Shown one piece after another: positions 11,935 through 23,783 of a stretch of DNA of 64,000 nt (its first letter is position 1; every line of letters begins with the position of its first letter). The position numbers and the translations under genes are program-made. The notes below the pieces were generated by a model. It saw only the letters and a list, made by a program, of their open reading frames with translations, was not told the DNA's origin and did not search any database. The DNA is from Prototheca cutis (Eukaryota; Chlorophyta; Trebouxiophyceae; Chlorellales; Chlorellaceae): NCBI GenBank assembly GCA_002897115.2, contig BCIH01000004.1, positions 340,137 through 404,136 on the forward strand, read 5' to 3'.

Positions 11935-12255
11935 TGCCCCGCGGTTGACAGTGGCCCCTCCGTCACCACTGCGCGCAACCCAAACAGCAGCACCGCCCGG
12001 AACAAGTACGCCATCCTCAAATGCCAGAGGTGTGGCGTGGTGTGGAACCGCGACGTCAATGCCGCGCGCAACATCCGCCACCTGGGGGAGAGACTGGTCT
12101 TGACCGGCAAAAGACCGTCGCCTTTTGATCGCCAACCCAAGCTCACCCCTTTGCATGTCCCCTGCCTCCCGGGCGCTCCACCTGGTATGATTTCATCACC
12201 AAGATTCGCCGCAGGCCCTGCGCCACGGAACAGTACCATTGAACACGTGCTGTGA
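11935..12255 (+). pseudogene. C-terminal fragment of a Fanzor/TnpB-like RNA-guided nuclease
   Basis: An open stretch of about 107 codons reads KYAILKCQRCGVVWNRDVNA then ARNIRHLGERL and GKRPSPFDR. A CxxC zinc-ribbon half followed by W-x-RDVNAARNI is the signature of the RuvC-III end of TnpB and its eukaryotic relatives, the Fanzors; the Asp of RDVNAARNI is the last catalytic acid. The frame is interrupted by stops just upstream (11932 and 11836). In none of the three plus frames back to 11300 could I find the preceding RuvC-I or RuvC-II (E-x-x-T-S-x-x-C) blocks. I therefore call it a truncated remnant, though a missed intron could hide more of it. No terminal repeats were identified. Confidence 0.62.
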
Positions 12256-12434
12256 GGCCAGTTTGTTTCTGGGTAACCCTCGCGGATCTCTTGTGGGGTG
12301 CGCCCCAGTTTGTCTGGAATCGTACCCCACCCGTTTGACCCTGAGACAGTCGTCACGTGCGAATTCGCCAGTGGCGCTGTCGAAAGACGGCCAGCCTGGG
12401 CATTGCTTACAAATGCCCTGCAAATTCTGAGACA

Positions 12435-13429
12435 CTAATCTTCATTAGCATGTGCAATACTTGCCAGCGAAGTCGGCGTCTGGTAGGCATTGAACTCAAT
12501 GCCTTTGGCAGCCAGCTTGGCTGCCTTGAGATCACGGTACCCCGCAATGGCATCGTAGTAGAGTTTGTCTGCCTCCTGCTGGTCCATGCCAGATTTGAGC
12601 TTCCTTGCCAGCGCCAGGTCAGCGTGCCTGCCCGACGCAGCAGCCGCCGCCGCCTCCTCCGGCACCCAGTGCTTGCGCTTGAGGTGGGCCTTGAGCGGGG
12701 CCCCCGCCTGCTCCCCAAACCTTGGAGCAGAGATGACCCGCTTGGTCTCCAGCAGCTCCTCTGCTTCCATGGCCGTGCCGCGGCCTCCCTTCTTGCGCTG
12801 CTCCTTGGCTTTTAGAAAAGCCTTCTTCCGTGCCTTGAGCGTCTTCTCCCGGAACAGGCCGCTTGGCGGCTGGATGACCTTGTCACCAGCCTGCTTACCC
12901 TTCGCCTCACCCGCCCCGGGCTGGCTCCTGCCAGCAGCATTCTCCTGCGCGCCAACAGCTCCAGAGCTTGCTGTTTCCGTGGCCGTTGCTTGGACCTTGA
13001 AAGGCGCTGCTGCTGCTGGCGGTGGTGACCCGCTCTGCTGTGCTTCTTCCTGCTGTTCATTCCCATTCCTGCCGCGTTTCTGCTTTGCATTCGGCACATT
13101 CATGGCCGCCTTGAGAGCCATGAACTTGCGCATGGAGCCAGTCCACTCCACTTGGCCGCCATTCTTCTTCCTCTTCTTGGAGGCGTCACCATTCTTGTCG
13201 TCCACGACGTCGCGCACGCTGCGGCCCTGCAGGCGTCATCAAGGAAACATGCAATCGTGATTCAATATGCAAAATGCATTGAACCAAAGGTAAAAGCTGC
13301 ATGTGGAGCCCCAGGAGGCGCCAGTGCTCCGAGGCCGACACGCCAGGCAACCGAGCGCCCCACCTGTTTCTCAGCCCGGTGCTTAAGCACAAGAGCGGAT
13401 CGCCGCCTCGTGGCGTCCCCTCGAGCCAT
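12435..13429 (-). CDS. Lysine-rich basic protein, probably nuclear/nucleolar
   Basis: Two exons (13429-13364 and 13226-12435) encode 285 residues. The first contributes only 22 codons (MARGDATRRRSALVLKHRAE...) and splices in phase 0 at an acceptor ending ctgcag. Features: a basic patch (KKRKK) near residue 40, a low-complexity Ala/Gln/Gly middle, and a charged second half with KTLKARKKAFLKAKEQRKK and RFGEQAGAPLKAHLKRKHW. The end, EADKLYYDAIAGYRDLKAAK, looks helical. The composition fits a ribosome-biogenesis or RNA-binding nuclear protein, and a distant likeness to CCDC137-type proteins is possible but not established. It lies head to head with the asparaginase gene 274 bp away. Confidence 0.75.
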
Positions 13430-13703
13430 TTTCAGCCGCTATGAAAATTCTCAGGAACGGCAAACGCGGACAACAGATGGGCTGCCGCACCTTTTTCTGG
13501 GCACTCGTCTCATGCGGCCGTCCCGAGAGAGACGCGAATAGTTGTCCAATCGTGTCGTCGAAGCCGCGGGCGGCCAGCTGCCATCTCGTTTTTGTAGACC
13601 GCAACCAAGTGCATCATATCTGGTCCTCAGGGGGCGGATTTTTCTTGTACAATATTTCATTTAGATTTTGAGCTTGTCCTTTGGAGCCTCGCGTGCTGCC
13701 AGG

Positions 13704-15895
13704 ATGGCGGTGCGCGTTGCGGGCGCGGCATCTGTGGCCCCCCAGCGCTGGTACCGTCCCTTCCATAGGGCTTTCCGCGCGCCGACAAGGGGGCCCTTGT
13801 GCGCTCGGCACGGGGCAGCCCAGGCCAATAGCGAGGTGGGTTGCATGGGTTTTTTTGTAGGCATGCCTGCCGACACGCCGACACGCCTGCGAGAACGAGC
13901 GAGCGAGCCTCGCTCCCTGTTGCGAGTGGTGGGTCGCCGCACTGGAATGCTGGGGGGCGGTGAAGATGATCCATGGGTTGAGTGCAGGCACCTGAACTAT
14001 GCTGGTCGGCTGAGAGATATCAATGTGCACATGCGTTTTGACCATTCTTGATTGCGAGACCCTGCATTCCTTGCGCCTTCTCTGCAGGTCAAGCCCCTTG
14101 CACAGAGCGAGGCTGTCCCCGAGGCGGCAGTCTCTCCCTCAGCGCCATCCAACGGCGCTGACGTCGCCGCGCCGGTCCCCGCACGACGAGAGCGCGCTGG
14201 CACGGAGGTGGCATCGCACCCTGCACCTATCGTGCTGATTTCCAAGCCGCTGGCCCGGGTGTTGCTGCTGCACACAGGCGGGACACTGGGCATGGACAGC
14301 CACGCTTCATATGAGGAGGACAGTGGCGGGCACCAGGTGCTTGTCCCCGGCACAGGTGGAAAGTACCACAACTCCCGTTCCTCCAACCTCAAGCCGGGCA
14401 ACATGCTCAACAACCTGCTGTCCATGGTGCCCGAACTTCGCCAGCTGGCGAACTTGGACCTCAAGGTCGGCTGGAGATGGTGCACTTTTTACTGGTGTTG
14501 AATGTGTGCTGGAGTGTGTGCGTACGGACACATGTGTTACTGTGCATTGTGGACACTGTCTCCCTGTCCCATACTCACCGCACCAGCACAAACCACCTCC
14601 CGCTGCTTCAATGCAGGTGGTGTACAACAGAGACTCGTGTAACATTGGTCCAAAGGAGTGGTGCGTGGCCGGGAGTGTTGAACAGGGGAACGCTTGTCTG
14701 TTATCTGGCTGGCTGGTGCAGGATGCATTGCCCTGGGGGCTGTTCACTCGCAGTAATGCACTCCACCACCGCTGCATCATGGTCCACAGGATTCAGCTGG
14801 CCAAGGTGCTGGATGCCAACAGACGTGACTATGATGCCTTTTTAGTCGTGCACGGCACGGATACCATGGCGTACACATCGTCGGCGCTGTCTCTCATGCT
14901 CACGGGCTTTCGCAAGCCCATCGTGTTCACGGGGAGCCAGCTGCCGCTGGCCATGCCGCGCTCCGATGCACGCCAAAACTTGATCGATTCACTGACCTGT
15001 GCCACTGCCAGCTTCAACCCACCGCACGTCAACCTCCAAGTGGGCTTTCCTGTGTGCTTGTGCTTCTTTTGACAGAAGGGAAAGGGGTCGTTTGTTGGCT
15101 TGGATTGATGCTTCGGCGCATCGATCGTCGATAGTGAGGCATGTGTAGTTTTGACATCATCGACTTTGCGCATTTCTGCATTGACGGGCGGCCCCCTTCC
15201 TTCTTTCCTTGTGTAGGAGGTGGCCATCTGTTTCGGCGGCCGGCTGTTGCGGGCCAACCGGGCTCGCAAGGTGCACAGCAATGTGTACCAGGCGTTTGCG
15301 TCGCCTTCATACCCGGAACTGGCCACCATGGGAGTGGATGTCGAGTGGAACACCAGCCACCTCCTCCAGGTGTGATTTGTTTCATGTGATCCAGGCATCA
15401 GAGGTCCCTGTTTTTTTTTTCCCGCTCCCCAACACAACATACATGCACACACGGGCAAACACACCCGCCCACCCCCACACCCCACACAAACAAATGCAGC
15501 CTGAGGGCGTGTACCGGCCGCGACTGCGGCTGGACCCGTCGGTGCTGCGCGTCCCAATAGTCCCCGGCATCGACCCTCGTGTGGCATACGGCGACCTGGT
15601 CAAGCGCGGGGTCAAAGGCATCGTGCTGGAGTCGTTTGGCGTTGGTAACATGCCAAATCAGCACTGGCTCCCCTGGCTGCGGAGCCAGCGGCGGGCGGGG
15701 CTCATGGTGTCCATGGTGAGTCAGTGCCACGGTGGCGAGCTTCACCCGGAACTCTATGCCTCGGGCACCGCGGCCATGGCCCTAGGTGTCGAGGCTGGAC
15801 CACAGATGACGGCCGAAACCGCTGCCATCAAGATGATGCTGTGCCTCGAGTACAAGGACCTCCACCTGGGGGCACCCCTGGCCGGCGAGATGTGA
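13704..15895 (+). CDS. Type I (bacterial-type) L-asparaginase with N-terminal extension
   Basis: Hydrolyses L-asparagine to aspartate and ammonia. Six exons give 450 residues: 13704-13835, 14088-14465, 14617-14660, 14790-15039, 15217-15369, 15500-15895. Both family signatures are present: LLLHTGGTLGMD (catalytic Thr in TGGT, residues 107-110) and VVHGTDTMAYT (206-213). The first 90 or so residues are Arg/Ala-rich with few acids (WYRPFHRAFRAPTRGPLCAR) and look like an organelle transit peptide. Asparaginases of this bacterial type also occur in some protists and algae. Further typical blocks are PIVFTGSQLPL, SDARQNLIDSL and GVKGIVLESFGVGNMP. The last intron has a T-run followed by a CA-rich tract. 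Confidence 0.95.
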
Positions 15896-16456
15896 TTGAT
15901 GCACCAATCAGAACGACGAGGGTAATAAACCTTCAAGCACACATGGGGTGCCATCTGCTCCCAGGCGGTGCAGCAATGCGGTGGCCAGCAGTATAACCCC
16001 GTCCCATTAGGCAAATTCTCGGTTGAAATCGCTTGCAACATTCACATAGCTTGGTCTCCTCCCTTGCCAACCATTTGTTTCAGCCCATGCCATTGTCCAG
16101 TGCCCCAATGAGTTGAAATTGAATTGTGTTCGGGCCGTTTGATCCCGGAGCAGATCGTGTGCACTGTGCAAGTCTCTTGACAATGTCGCGCACAGTCGAG
16201 GACAGGCTCAGGGTGGTGCCATCATCGAGGGCGACAGAGGACAAGGACACCTGTGCCATTTGGCACAAAGGCACCGATCTCCGGGAGACACTGAAGCGTG
16301 CACCCGGTATCCTTGGCTCAGTCACCAAAGGCGAACGCACACAGGGGAGTGTCCCCCTGTCAAAATCAACAAGCAAAATGCGGCAGTCTAGTCCTACTTG
16401 TTTCCTAGAATCAGATTGGCGTTGCATGCTTAGCGTCGCAGCACTTGCACCGGGGC
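15896..16456. other. Convergent 3' flanks of asparaginase and sterol isomerase genes
   Basis: About 560 bp between two stop codons facing each other. No coding signal is seen; both 3' UTRs should lie here. Confidence 0.6.
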
Positions 16457-17640
16457 TCACTTGCGCTTCTGCTTGCCCTCAGCCCTGGCAATCGCCGCCG
16501 AGATGCGGCCCAGTGAGTACCGGATGCAGACGAGCGGCACCGCGATCCAGATGGCATTGACGATCACAAAGTAGATCCAGAAGTACCGCATCTCTGGCCG
16601 CGAGTGCTTGAACCCTGGCGTCGGTGGGCGAGCAACGTTAAGATTGGTCGATTTGAGCAAGGCACACATTCATCGGGCATGGCATGACTCTCTGTATCGC
16701 TTTCGGTCTGTTCTTTTCAGCACCGGTGTCTGTGCCCACAACCGTCCGAACCCTTGTTTCCACCTCCACCTCCCTTCTCTCCAATCACCACCGCACCTGC
16801 TACCCCCAGCAAACAGAAAAAGACGAGCCCAGGCAGCCACACATCCGCACGACAACAAGCGCACCCTCCATGAAGCACGTGGCATAGTAGAGTACGTCGC
16901 CATAGATCTGGCAGACGCTGACGATGATGATGGCGCTGTAGCGCCACGGGCACCGGCGCAGCAGACCCCACACGGCCAGCAGGCAGACTGGGCCGTCGAA
17001 AAAGGCGGTGACGGCCTCCATGGCAATAACAAAAGTGTCGCGGGTGGCATAGCGCGAGTCAGCGTGGGAGTACTCCTTCCACACCTCGGACAGGAAAGCG
17101 TGGGGGGGGTCCTTCCAGAAGTCTGGCTGGGTCACGACATACCCTGTAGATTGTGTGGGCAGGGGGGTGGTGGGAGGATGGGACGGGGGGATTGGGGAGT
17201 TCCCGTTTGTGGTACATTGACACTGTCTGCAATGTGCAGGCAGCACGTGCGGGCTAGCCCGCATCGCACTAAAAACATGGGCAGCTAGCTGAGGAGCACA
17301 TCGATATCAGCAGCACAAACCTTCAATGATGATGTGAATGAGGCCGGAGACCATGAGCCAGCCAGCCATGCAGCGCTCCCAGGTGCTCAGCCGCACTTTG
17401 CCTGATCGAGCAGTGGAAGGGAGGCTGGGGAATTCTTCGGTTTCCCGGCCAGTGACGCGATGATCACAGCGCACGCAGGACACTGACCAACGCGCACTTT
17501 ACTTTACCTGAAATGATCCAGATCACGGCGAACACGGCGAGCGCAGCCGCTCCGACAACCCCTAGAATGAGCATGAAGTCTGCCTCCATGGGGACGTACC
17601 CCGGCAGGTGGGCGTTGGTGGGCCAGTACGGGTGCGTCAT
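16457..17640 (-). CDS. 3-beta-hydroxysteroid delta8-delta7 isomerase (EBP/HYD1 family)
   Basis: An ER membrane enzyme that shifts the sterol B-ring double bond from C8 to C7 in phytosterol/ergosterol synthesis. Four exons, 17640-17508, 17401-17321, 17143-16865 and 16614-16457, encode 216 residues, close to plant and animal EBP (about 220-230). It starts MTHPYWPTNAHLPGYVP. The EXPERA domain has its helices intact: FMLILGVVGAAALAVFAVIW, GWLMVSGLIHIIIEG and a last RYFWIYFVIVNAIWIAVPL. The residues matching the human catalytic set are visible: His67 and Glu71 (GLIHIIIEG) and Glu114 (AMEAVTAFFDGP). The C-terminus is basic (GKQKRK), fitting an ER retention signal of the KxKxx kind. Confidence 0.95.
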
Positions 17641-18020
17641 GGTTGCAGCTCTTGATCGCACAATGATGGTAAATTTGCAGCAACAAATGTGGCGATGGAC
17701 TGCACTGTTTCTGGGCCTCCAGCGCGCCGCAAACGGCGCGGACCGAGTGTCGATGACGAGAGAGGGCCGCCAAAGGGGATATTTTGCAATCGTCGCAAAA
17801 CGCGTAAGGGGCGCTCGTGTAAGCGCTGCGAGGCAGCACACAGACCTCAAAAGGAATCACAATGCAGTATCAGAACCGTTACTCAATCGTTCAAATCCAA
17901 GAGGAAGCCATGCTCTTTCCGTGAAAATGGTCAAAGAGAGACCATGGTGCCAAGTCATATTATCTCAGTTCAAGGTCTTTTGGATGGGACCTTCTGTGGG
18001 GGTGGTCGATCGGACTCCAC
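17641..18020. other. Intergenic region between sterol isomerase start and hexosaminidase stop
   Basis: 380 bp holding the isomerase promoter and the hexosaminidase 3' UTR, both on the minus strand. I see no further gene. Confidence 0.5.
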
Positions 18021-20523
18021 TCAAGGACACTCCCCCGGGCCCAAGGGCGCGGCCGGGATGCCTCGGGCCACCAGCCGGCACCTGTGGTCCCAGAGTCGCG
18101 GGGCAGCCGCGTCCACATCCGTGACGTTCCTCCGAGACCACAACCGCTCAGCAACCGCCGCGGCAGCGGGCCAGGCTCGCTGGATGGCGTCGGTGTCATC
18201 CACATACTCGCCCCACAGGCAAGCCTCGCCGCCGAGCACCAGATCCTCCTGAACATTATAAAGAGGGGGGCCCAGGAGGAATAGGGCCGGGTTGAATGCG
18301 CCCAGGAGATTCATGAGAGGCCGGCACATCCAGAGGCGTGCGAATGCCTGGGGTTGTGGGGAATGTTGCCCTCCCGACAGTTGCTCACGACCCCAATCCA
18401 CAGGGGTCGACCAACGCACATTCCTCCCTCCCCCACCGACCTGGGTGCTGTTTGCAGGCTGGAAGTCTCGGGGGTCAGCGCTGTAGTACCGCTTCCAGTC
18501 CTCGTCAGCGTAGGTGCCAAGATTGAGGTACCACGGGGCCGAGAGCAGCGCCTTGAATCCCTGTGACGGCAAGCATGGGTTCATTGTCATTTCGCGGCAG
18601 GTAGGTTCTGACGTGCAAACCGACAGTCTGATCCATGTCAATAAACTGACCAGGTGAACCTACCCGTGCCGTCACTCTGGCCAGCTCTGCCTGCCATGCA
18701 TCGGGGTCCACAGGCCCAGGACCGGCCCCAAGCTGCGCAGCAGACAGGACGTCCTGATGCGCCGTCTCCGCAGCCGTCATCCTTCGTGCCCTTTGGATTG
18801 CTTGCCTGGTCAACGGGCCGGCTGCGTCGTCATCTTTCCACCATTTCCAGACGTGAACGACGGCTGCTGGGTCCAGCGCCCACCCTGTCTTTGCAAACGC
18901 CTCCTGCCACAGCACGGGCACACGGCCGAGCGCCCGGGCGTAGCCCTGCATGTGCAGCAACCAGCGGCGCTGCAGCAGGGTGGCGTCAGAGCCCATGCCG
19001 TGCCGCAACATCCACTGTTGAATGTCAGGATTGCTCTTCCAACAGGACGGGTCGACTTCATCCCCACCCAAATGGAGCCAGGGGTCTGAAAAGACGAGCG
19101 ACGCCTCGTGCAGAAGCTCCCACATGATGCCATACGCAGCAGGCAGTGTGGGGTTCATCGGTCCTTTGACCCCAGGCACTGGTTTGCCACCGGCGTCGTA
19201 GCAGGTGGCCAGCAGGTTTGGCATGCCCTTACCCCAGGACTGCGTGTGGCCCGGTGTGTCAAACTCGGGAATCACCCGGATTCCCCGGCGCCGAGCATAC
19301 TTCACAATCTTCTTGATATCACGGAGGCTGTAGATCTTGTCCGGGCCAAAGGCACCTTTTCCAGGAAGTTCCGGGGCGGCTTTGGAGCCGTACGGGAAAG
19401 ACTGGTCATCCACGATGTGCCAGTGAAGGACATTCAGCTTGGATGCTGCCATCGCATCCAGATGCATCTTGATGGTGTCCAGGGACAAAAAATGCCTCGC
19501 TGTATCGATCAGTAGCCCGCGGTGTCTGAAGCGTGGAGCATCCTTGATCGCCGTTTCTTGCAGCGTCAGCACGCATCGGCGGTGTTTGGCCTCGAGTTCA
19601 ATATCGTTGGGTCCGTTGGTCAGCATCTCCACAGTGCAGGGCGCGTGCCTGCCTCGGCGGACTAGCTGGCCCAGCGTCTCCAGCCCATGCAGCGCTCCAA
19701 ACACGGTGTCTGCCTTGAGCCGGATGCTGGGAGCCTGAACATCCAAGGTGTATGCCTCGCTGACATCGGGGCCGGGCCACTCGTCTCGGTTCCGGATGCG
19801 AATGTCCAGGCTCCAGATGTAATGCTTGTGGCGACGCTTGTTGGCAGCCTCAGTGACGTTCAGCTGCGCACAGGGCGCAGTCTCAAATGGCATGCCATGC
19901 CCATCAATCTCGTCAGCCGCCAGCGTCTCGGACCCGGCTGTGTCAGGCTGGACCTCTGGTGCTGTCGACAGCTGTTCCAAAAACCTGAACAAGGTCATTG
20001 GCATGTGATCGTGGTGTGTGCTGGTGTGCATCACATGGCCCATTGGATTAGAGCAATGGGCGATGTGGGCATGAGGCAAGGCTGGCGTTGGCTGACATGG
20101 CTACTCAAAACCCTGCCCAGGTTTCCTGCCCCGTGCGCGCCCTCATCCCCAACCCCTGCTTGGCCTTGCTGAAGCAATGAAACACGCAGCTCGCTCACCG
20201 CCCAATTCCTCGACGGATGATGTGTTTGGATCCACCTTTAAAGGTGATGTCGAGGCAATGGGCATCGAACCACAGCCATCGATGGCCGTGCACCTGGGTG
20301 GTGGCGGAGATGACCAGCGTCAGACAGCTGCGACAATGCCCGCGGATGGCCTGGGAACGCCACATTCCAGAAACGCACGCACACCCCGCGCAAAACCCAT
20401 ATGACAAAATCACACTTGATGCGCAGGCTGAGGCCAAAGGCTTGCCGAGGCGCCCTGATGGAGACAGCCAAGCAGCAGCAGCAGGAGCACCCGCCGTTGC
20501 CCCCAACCGAAGGGGCACCTCAT
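18021..20523 (-). CDS. Beta-N-acetylhexosaminidase (GH20), secreted/vacuolar
   Basis: Removes terminal GlcNAc or GalNAc from N-glycans or chitooligosaccharides. Five exons (20523-20416, 20293-20199, 19984-18664, 18560-18441, 18248-18021) give 623 residues. Exon 1 encodes a clear signal peptide ([18 protein letters not shown]) followed by SLWPQP, the usual start of the mature enzyme. The GH20b domain spans about residues 28-180, ending near [16 protein letters not shown]. The catalytic TIM barrel follows with [11 protein letters not shown], the acid/base pair Asp376-Glu377 in [12 protein letters not shown], and the terminal [13 protein letters not shown] and [10 protein letters not shown] blocks. 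Potential N-glycosylation sites (NVT) occur. Length is close to plant HEXO enzymes. Confidence 0.96.
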
Positions 20524-21331
20524 TTCTCCAGCGCCTGCAGGCCCAGACCAAACATGGCAAGATTCCGATAATAAAATTTCAATCTGTATCACGTCGTATG
20601 TGCATCATGCATATCACCTCCGTGCGTGACGGTGGGAGCAGGGTTTCCGTACGGGCAAGCGGGCGAGGGGGCCTGCAGGAACAGATGGGAATGGCAAAAT
20701 ATCAACGTGGGCGCATCGAGCCGGAACGGCCTACGCGGGCAACATCCGCCCACACCCGTCAGAAAAGCGCCAACTCAACCTGCAAGGGAAGATCACAAAG
20801 TGTCCATATCGCTGCAGTTGGTGAGCACTAGGCTCCCCACCCCGATCACGGCAGTCGGTGGCTGCCGGGGCCCCCGGGGGTCTGCTGACACGGCGCCTGC
20901 TCTGAGGGGTCGAATCACGTGCAGCACACCCTTTGAGCTGTTGGGCATGGAATAAAAGGTGCGAATGATTCATCGTTTGTGTGATGGGCATGCTCGGGGT
21001 CTGAACCGCTCGGGCGGGGTCTCGTTCGAACGCGGCCCGGCGTGGCACCCAGGTCCCCCCCCCCCCCCNCGACNCCCGCAAATCGCCGGCCACTTTGTCC
21101 AGGGAGAGAGATCCTGGGTCTGACGAGGGGTAGGCATTAGAGGATCTGGGTGAGCGAGGTCTTCCTTCCTGTGTGTGTCACAAAGCTGAGAGGGTGGTGG
21201 CTAGGTGGGTGGTCAGGCCCCTGGGGGCCGATAGCGCAGGCAGTGCCGGCTGGGTGAGCTGCCGCGCTGCAGGCGCCTGTCAGTCTTGTGAACGTGTTTC
21301 CAAGGTTACCCCATTTCCCTGCAGGGACAGC
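20524..21331. other. Divergent promoter region of hexosaminidase and E2F genes, with C-run/N gap
   Basis: About 800 bp between two outward-facing start codons. A C homopolymer with two Ns lies at 21055-21074, so the assembly is not reliable there. No gene is recognised. Confidence 0.5.
21055..21074. repeat. C homopolymer with Ns
   Basis: Fourteen C, an N, C, then a second N shortly after. It lies in the hexosaminidase-E2F intergenic region and shows the base caller or assembler failing at such runs. Confidence 0.9.
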
Positions 21332-23013
21332 ATGGAAGCCAGCGAGCAGCGGACGCCCATGGTTGCTCGGAGGAGCCAGCGCCTGTCCTCCAGCAGCTAC
21401 AGGTCGCCTCCCCATACGGCATCCGTGTTGCTGGCCTCAGGTGCAGAGAGGGGGACCGAGGGGGGGACTGTGTGGTGCTGATGGCTGCATTTTCTTGCTA
21501 AAAGAAGATGCAAGGAATGCCTGGTTTTTCCAATGGCACCATCCATCCATCAATGGCCATGCGATACACCGTCGGAGCATGCTCCCACCCGCGACCGCAG
21601 GCTCCTCACGACAGGACTCTAGCCTGGGTCTGCTGACCCGGCGCTTCCTGACGCTGCTAAATGAGTCGCCAGATGGCACGGTTGATCTGAACTGGGCCTC
21701 CGACACTCTGGCGGTTCAAAAACGCCGAATCTATGACATTACAAATGTGCTCGAAGGCGTAGGACTGCTGGAAAAGCAGGTGAAGAACTGCGTGCGGTAT
21801 CGCACCGAGCCGGAGACACCCAGCACCCAGCGCAATCGGCCGCCGCAAAAACAGCAGACGCCGCCCCCCCAGCAACAGCAGGGCGAGCCCGTTCACAGTA
21901 TTTTCAGCATGACCAGGGTGCGCCGGTGATGCGTGGCTTGACTGTGGTCGTGTGTGTGCTGCATGCCGTCCTTCCGGGCCCCGCCCAACCACAGCAACCC
22001 GCAACCCTGCACGACCTGAAAAGGTACTCGCGGAGGAGATTGTGGAGGAGGAGCGTGCGCTGTGGAACGCGATGAAGGAGATGACCAACCACCGGCTGAA
22101 CAAGCAACGCTTGTTTGTGTTTGGTACGCTTTCGATGGCTGTGCGTGGAGCAGGTGTTGGGTGTGTTTTGATCAAGGCAACTGCTCTGGCACCCATGACG
22201 GGGCGTGCATGGTCGGTCATGCCTGTGAACTGACATTGATTGCTCGACCCAGCGCAGGCTCTGCCTGACATGCCATCCCCCCCGACCACCACCGACAACA
22301 CCATCATCATAAAATGTGTGCAGACCAGGAGATTGCGGCAATTCCGGGCGTGGCAGACTCTGACCAGATCCTTGCCGTCCTTGCACCTCACGGCACCACC
22401 CTCGACTTGCCGTACAAGGGGGCGCCAGTTGACACGCCGCGGGGCAGAGCCCACCGGTGCGTGGTGGGGGCATCGTGTTTGATGGACTGGGGCATAGAAA
22501 ACCACAGTGTGGCGATACATTTGGGGCCCGGAGAGGATGGTACTCGCGTAAAGGGTGTCATCCTTCTGAAGGTGCTGCTGGTGTCGCCTGCCTGACTACC
22601 GCTGGCGGCTCTGCCATGCTGTCAGCGCAGTCTAACCATTGACTGATACTCTCCGTCTCTTTCCCTGTGTCAGGATTGTGGTGCACAGCCAGGACACTCC
22701 TATCGAGGTGCTGAAGTTCAGTGGTTGCGGCCAGCAGCCGGCGGGGCCGCGCCGGATGCAGCCCGGCGAGTCCCCCCCCGAGGTGAAACCAGAGCCGGTG
22801 CTGTCATGGGAGCAGCCCACGCCCGGCAACACATTCGTGCCCATGGGATCGCCGGCAAGCTTCACCTCCGTGCGCGGTATGACCTGGCAAGGTGCTGGAC
22901 CAAGCGAAGCGTCGCCAAACCGACCACCCATGGCCCCCCGGGTGCGGGGGCAGCAGATGGTGAAGTGGGGCCGGGGTACTGCCAGCATACTTGCTGGTCT
23001 GCGAGGGAGCTGA
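21332..23013 (+). CDS. E2F family transcription factor
   Basis: Cell-cycle regulator that pairs with DP and binds TTSSCGC sites at S-phase promoters. Five exons (21332-21440, 21601-21917, 22024-22123, 22324-22456, 22674-23013) give 332 residues. The winged-helix DNA-binding domain occupies about residues 40-105: [19 protein letters not shown], then [21 protein letters not shown] dimerisation coiled coil follows ([17 protein letters not shown]), then the marked-box motif [17 protein letters not shown]. The first residue of the usual RRRIYDI motif is Gln here (VQKRRIYDI). It has a single DNA-binding domain, so it is a classical E2F, not the DEL/E2F7 type. The C-terminal 110 residues are Pro/Gly-rich and may hold the RB-binding segment, though no clear LF motif is seen. 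Confidence 0.95.
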
Positions 23014-23783
23014 GAAAATGAGACGAGCAGTGCTCATGCTGCAGTGCACATGGATCTGCTGGCCATCAATGCCTGCTTTATGCAAATCTGTCGTGTTTGG
23101 GACATCGGCTGGAAATCTGCAAGAATTCACCTGGCCATTTGAGCACCCATCCCATCGGTTTCTTCCCATGACAATGCAGGGCCCGGAGAGGAGCTCCCTC
23201 TCGCCAGGGATCCAGCATCATGCCGAGGGCATGTTTGTTCCTGGATACCCTCTGCAGCCTGACCAGTACTTTTCTGGCCGGGAGTTATGATGCTGTCGTG
23301 CTGGCACTGGTACCGGCAGCCACCCAGCAAGGATCAGCAAGGGGAGCCTTGCTGCACAGCATTTCCACGCAAGAGATGCCATCAACATTTCATTCTTACT
23401 CCATTCCCAAGACCTACTAGCTTTTAACTTGAAAGGATGTTGCCGGTTACGCTTCCCTGCCGTTGCGCTGCTGTCGCCTTGTTATCCACCCGCTCAGTCA
23501 TGGGACGAATCACGTGTCCATTACCCTTCGGAACCCCTTCGGCACCCCAGCTGGACGCGGTGTTCCCGAAAGGTTTCCAGCATGAACCAGCACCATGGTT
23601 GGGATCAATGGTCCCATAAACTACAATTAATGATAGGGCAGCAGCGAGCTTCCCATTGCAGAGGCTGGTCCTGCGAACGTGCGCCCCGACGCGCTTTCTT
23701 AGCCTTTGATCGGAAGCAGGTGGAGCGCAGATTCCGTCACCGATACCGTCATTCCGCAGCACGCAGCAGCCACAAACGAGCCC
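23014..23783. other. Intergenic region between E2F and the Egt1-like gene
   Basis: 770 bp on a same-strand pair: E2F 3' UTR followed by the Egt1-like promoter. An open frame continues upstream of the chosen Egt1 ATG to about 23706 without an ATG. No other gene is seen. Confidence 0.5.
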
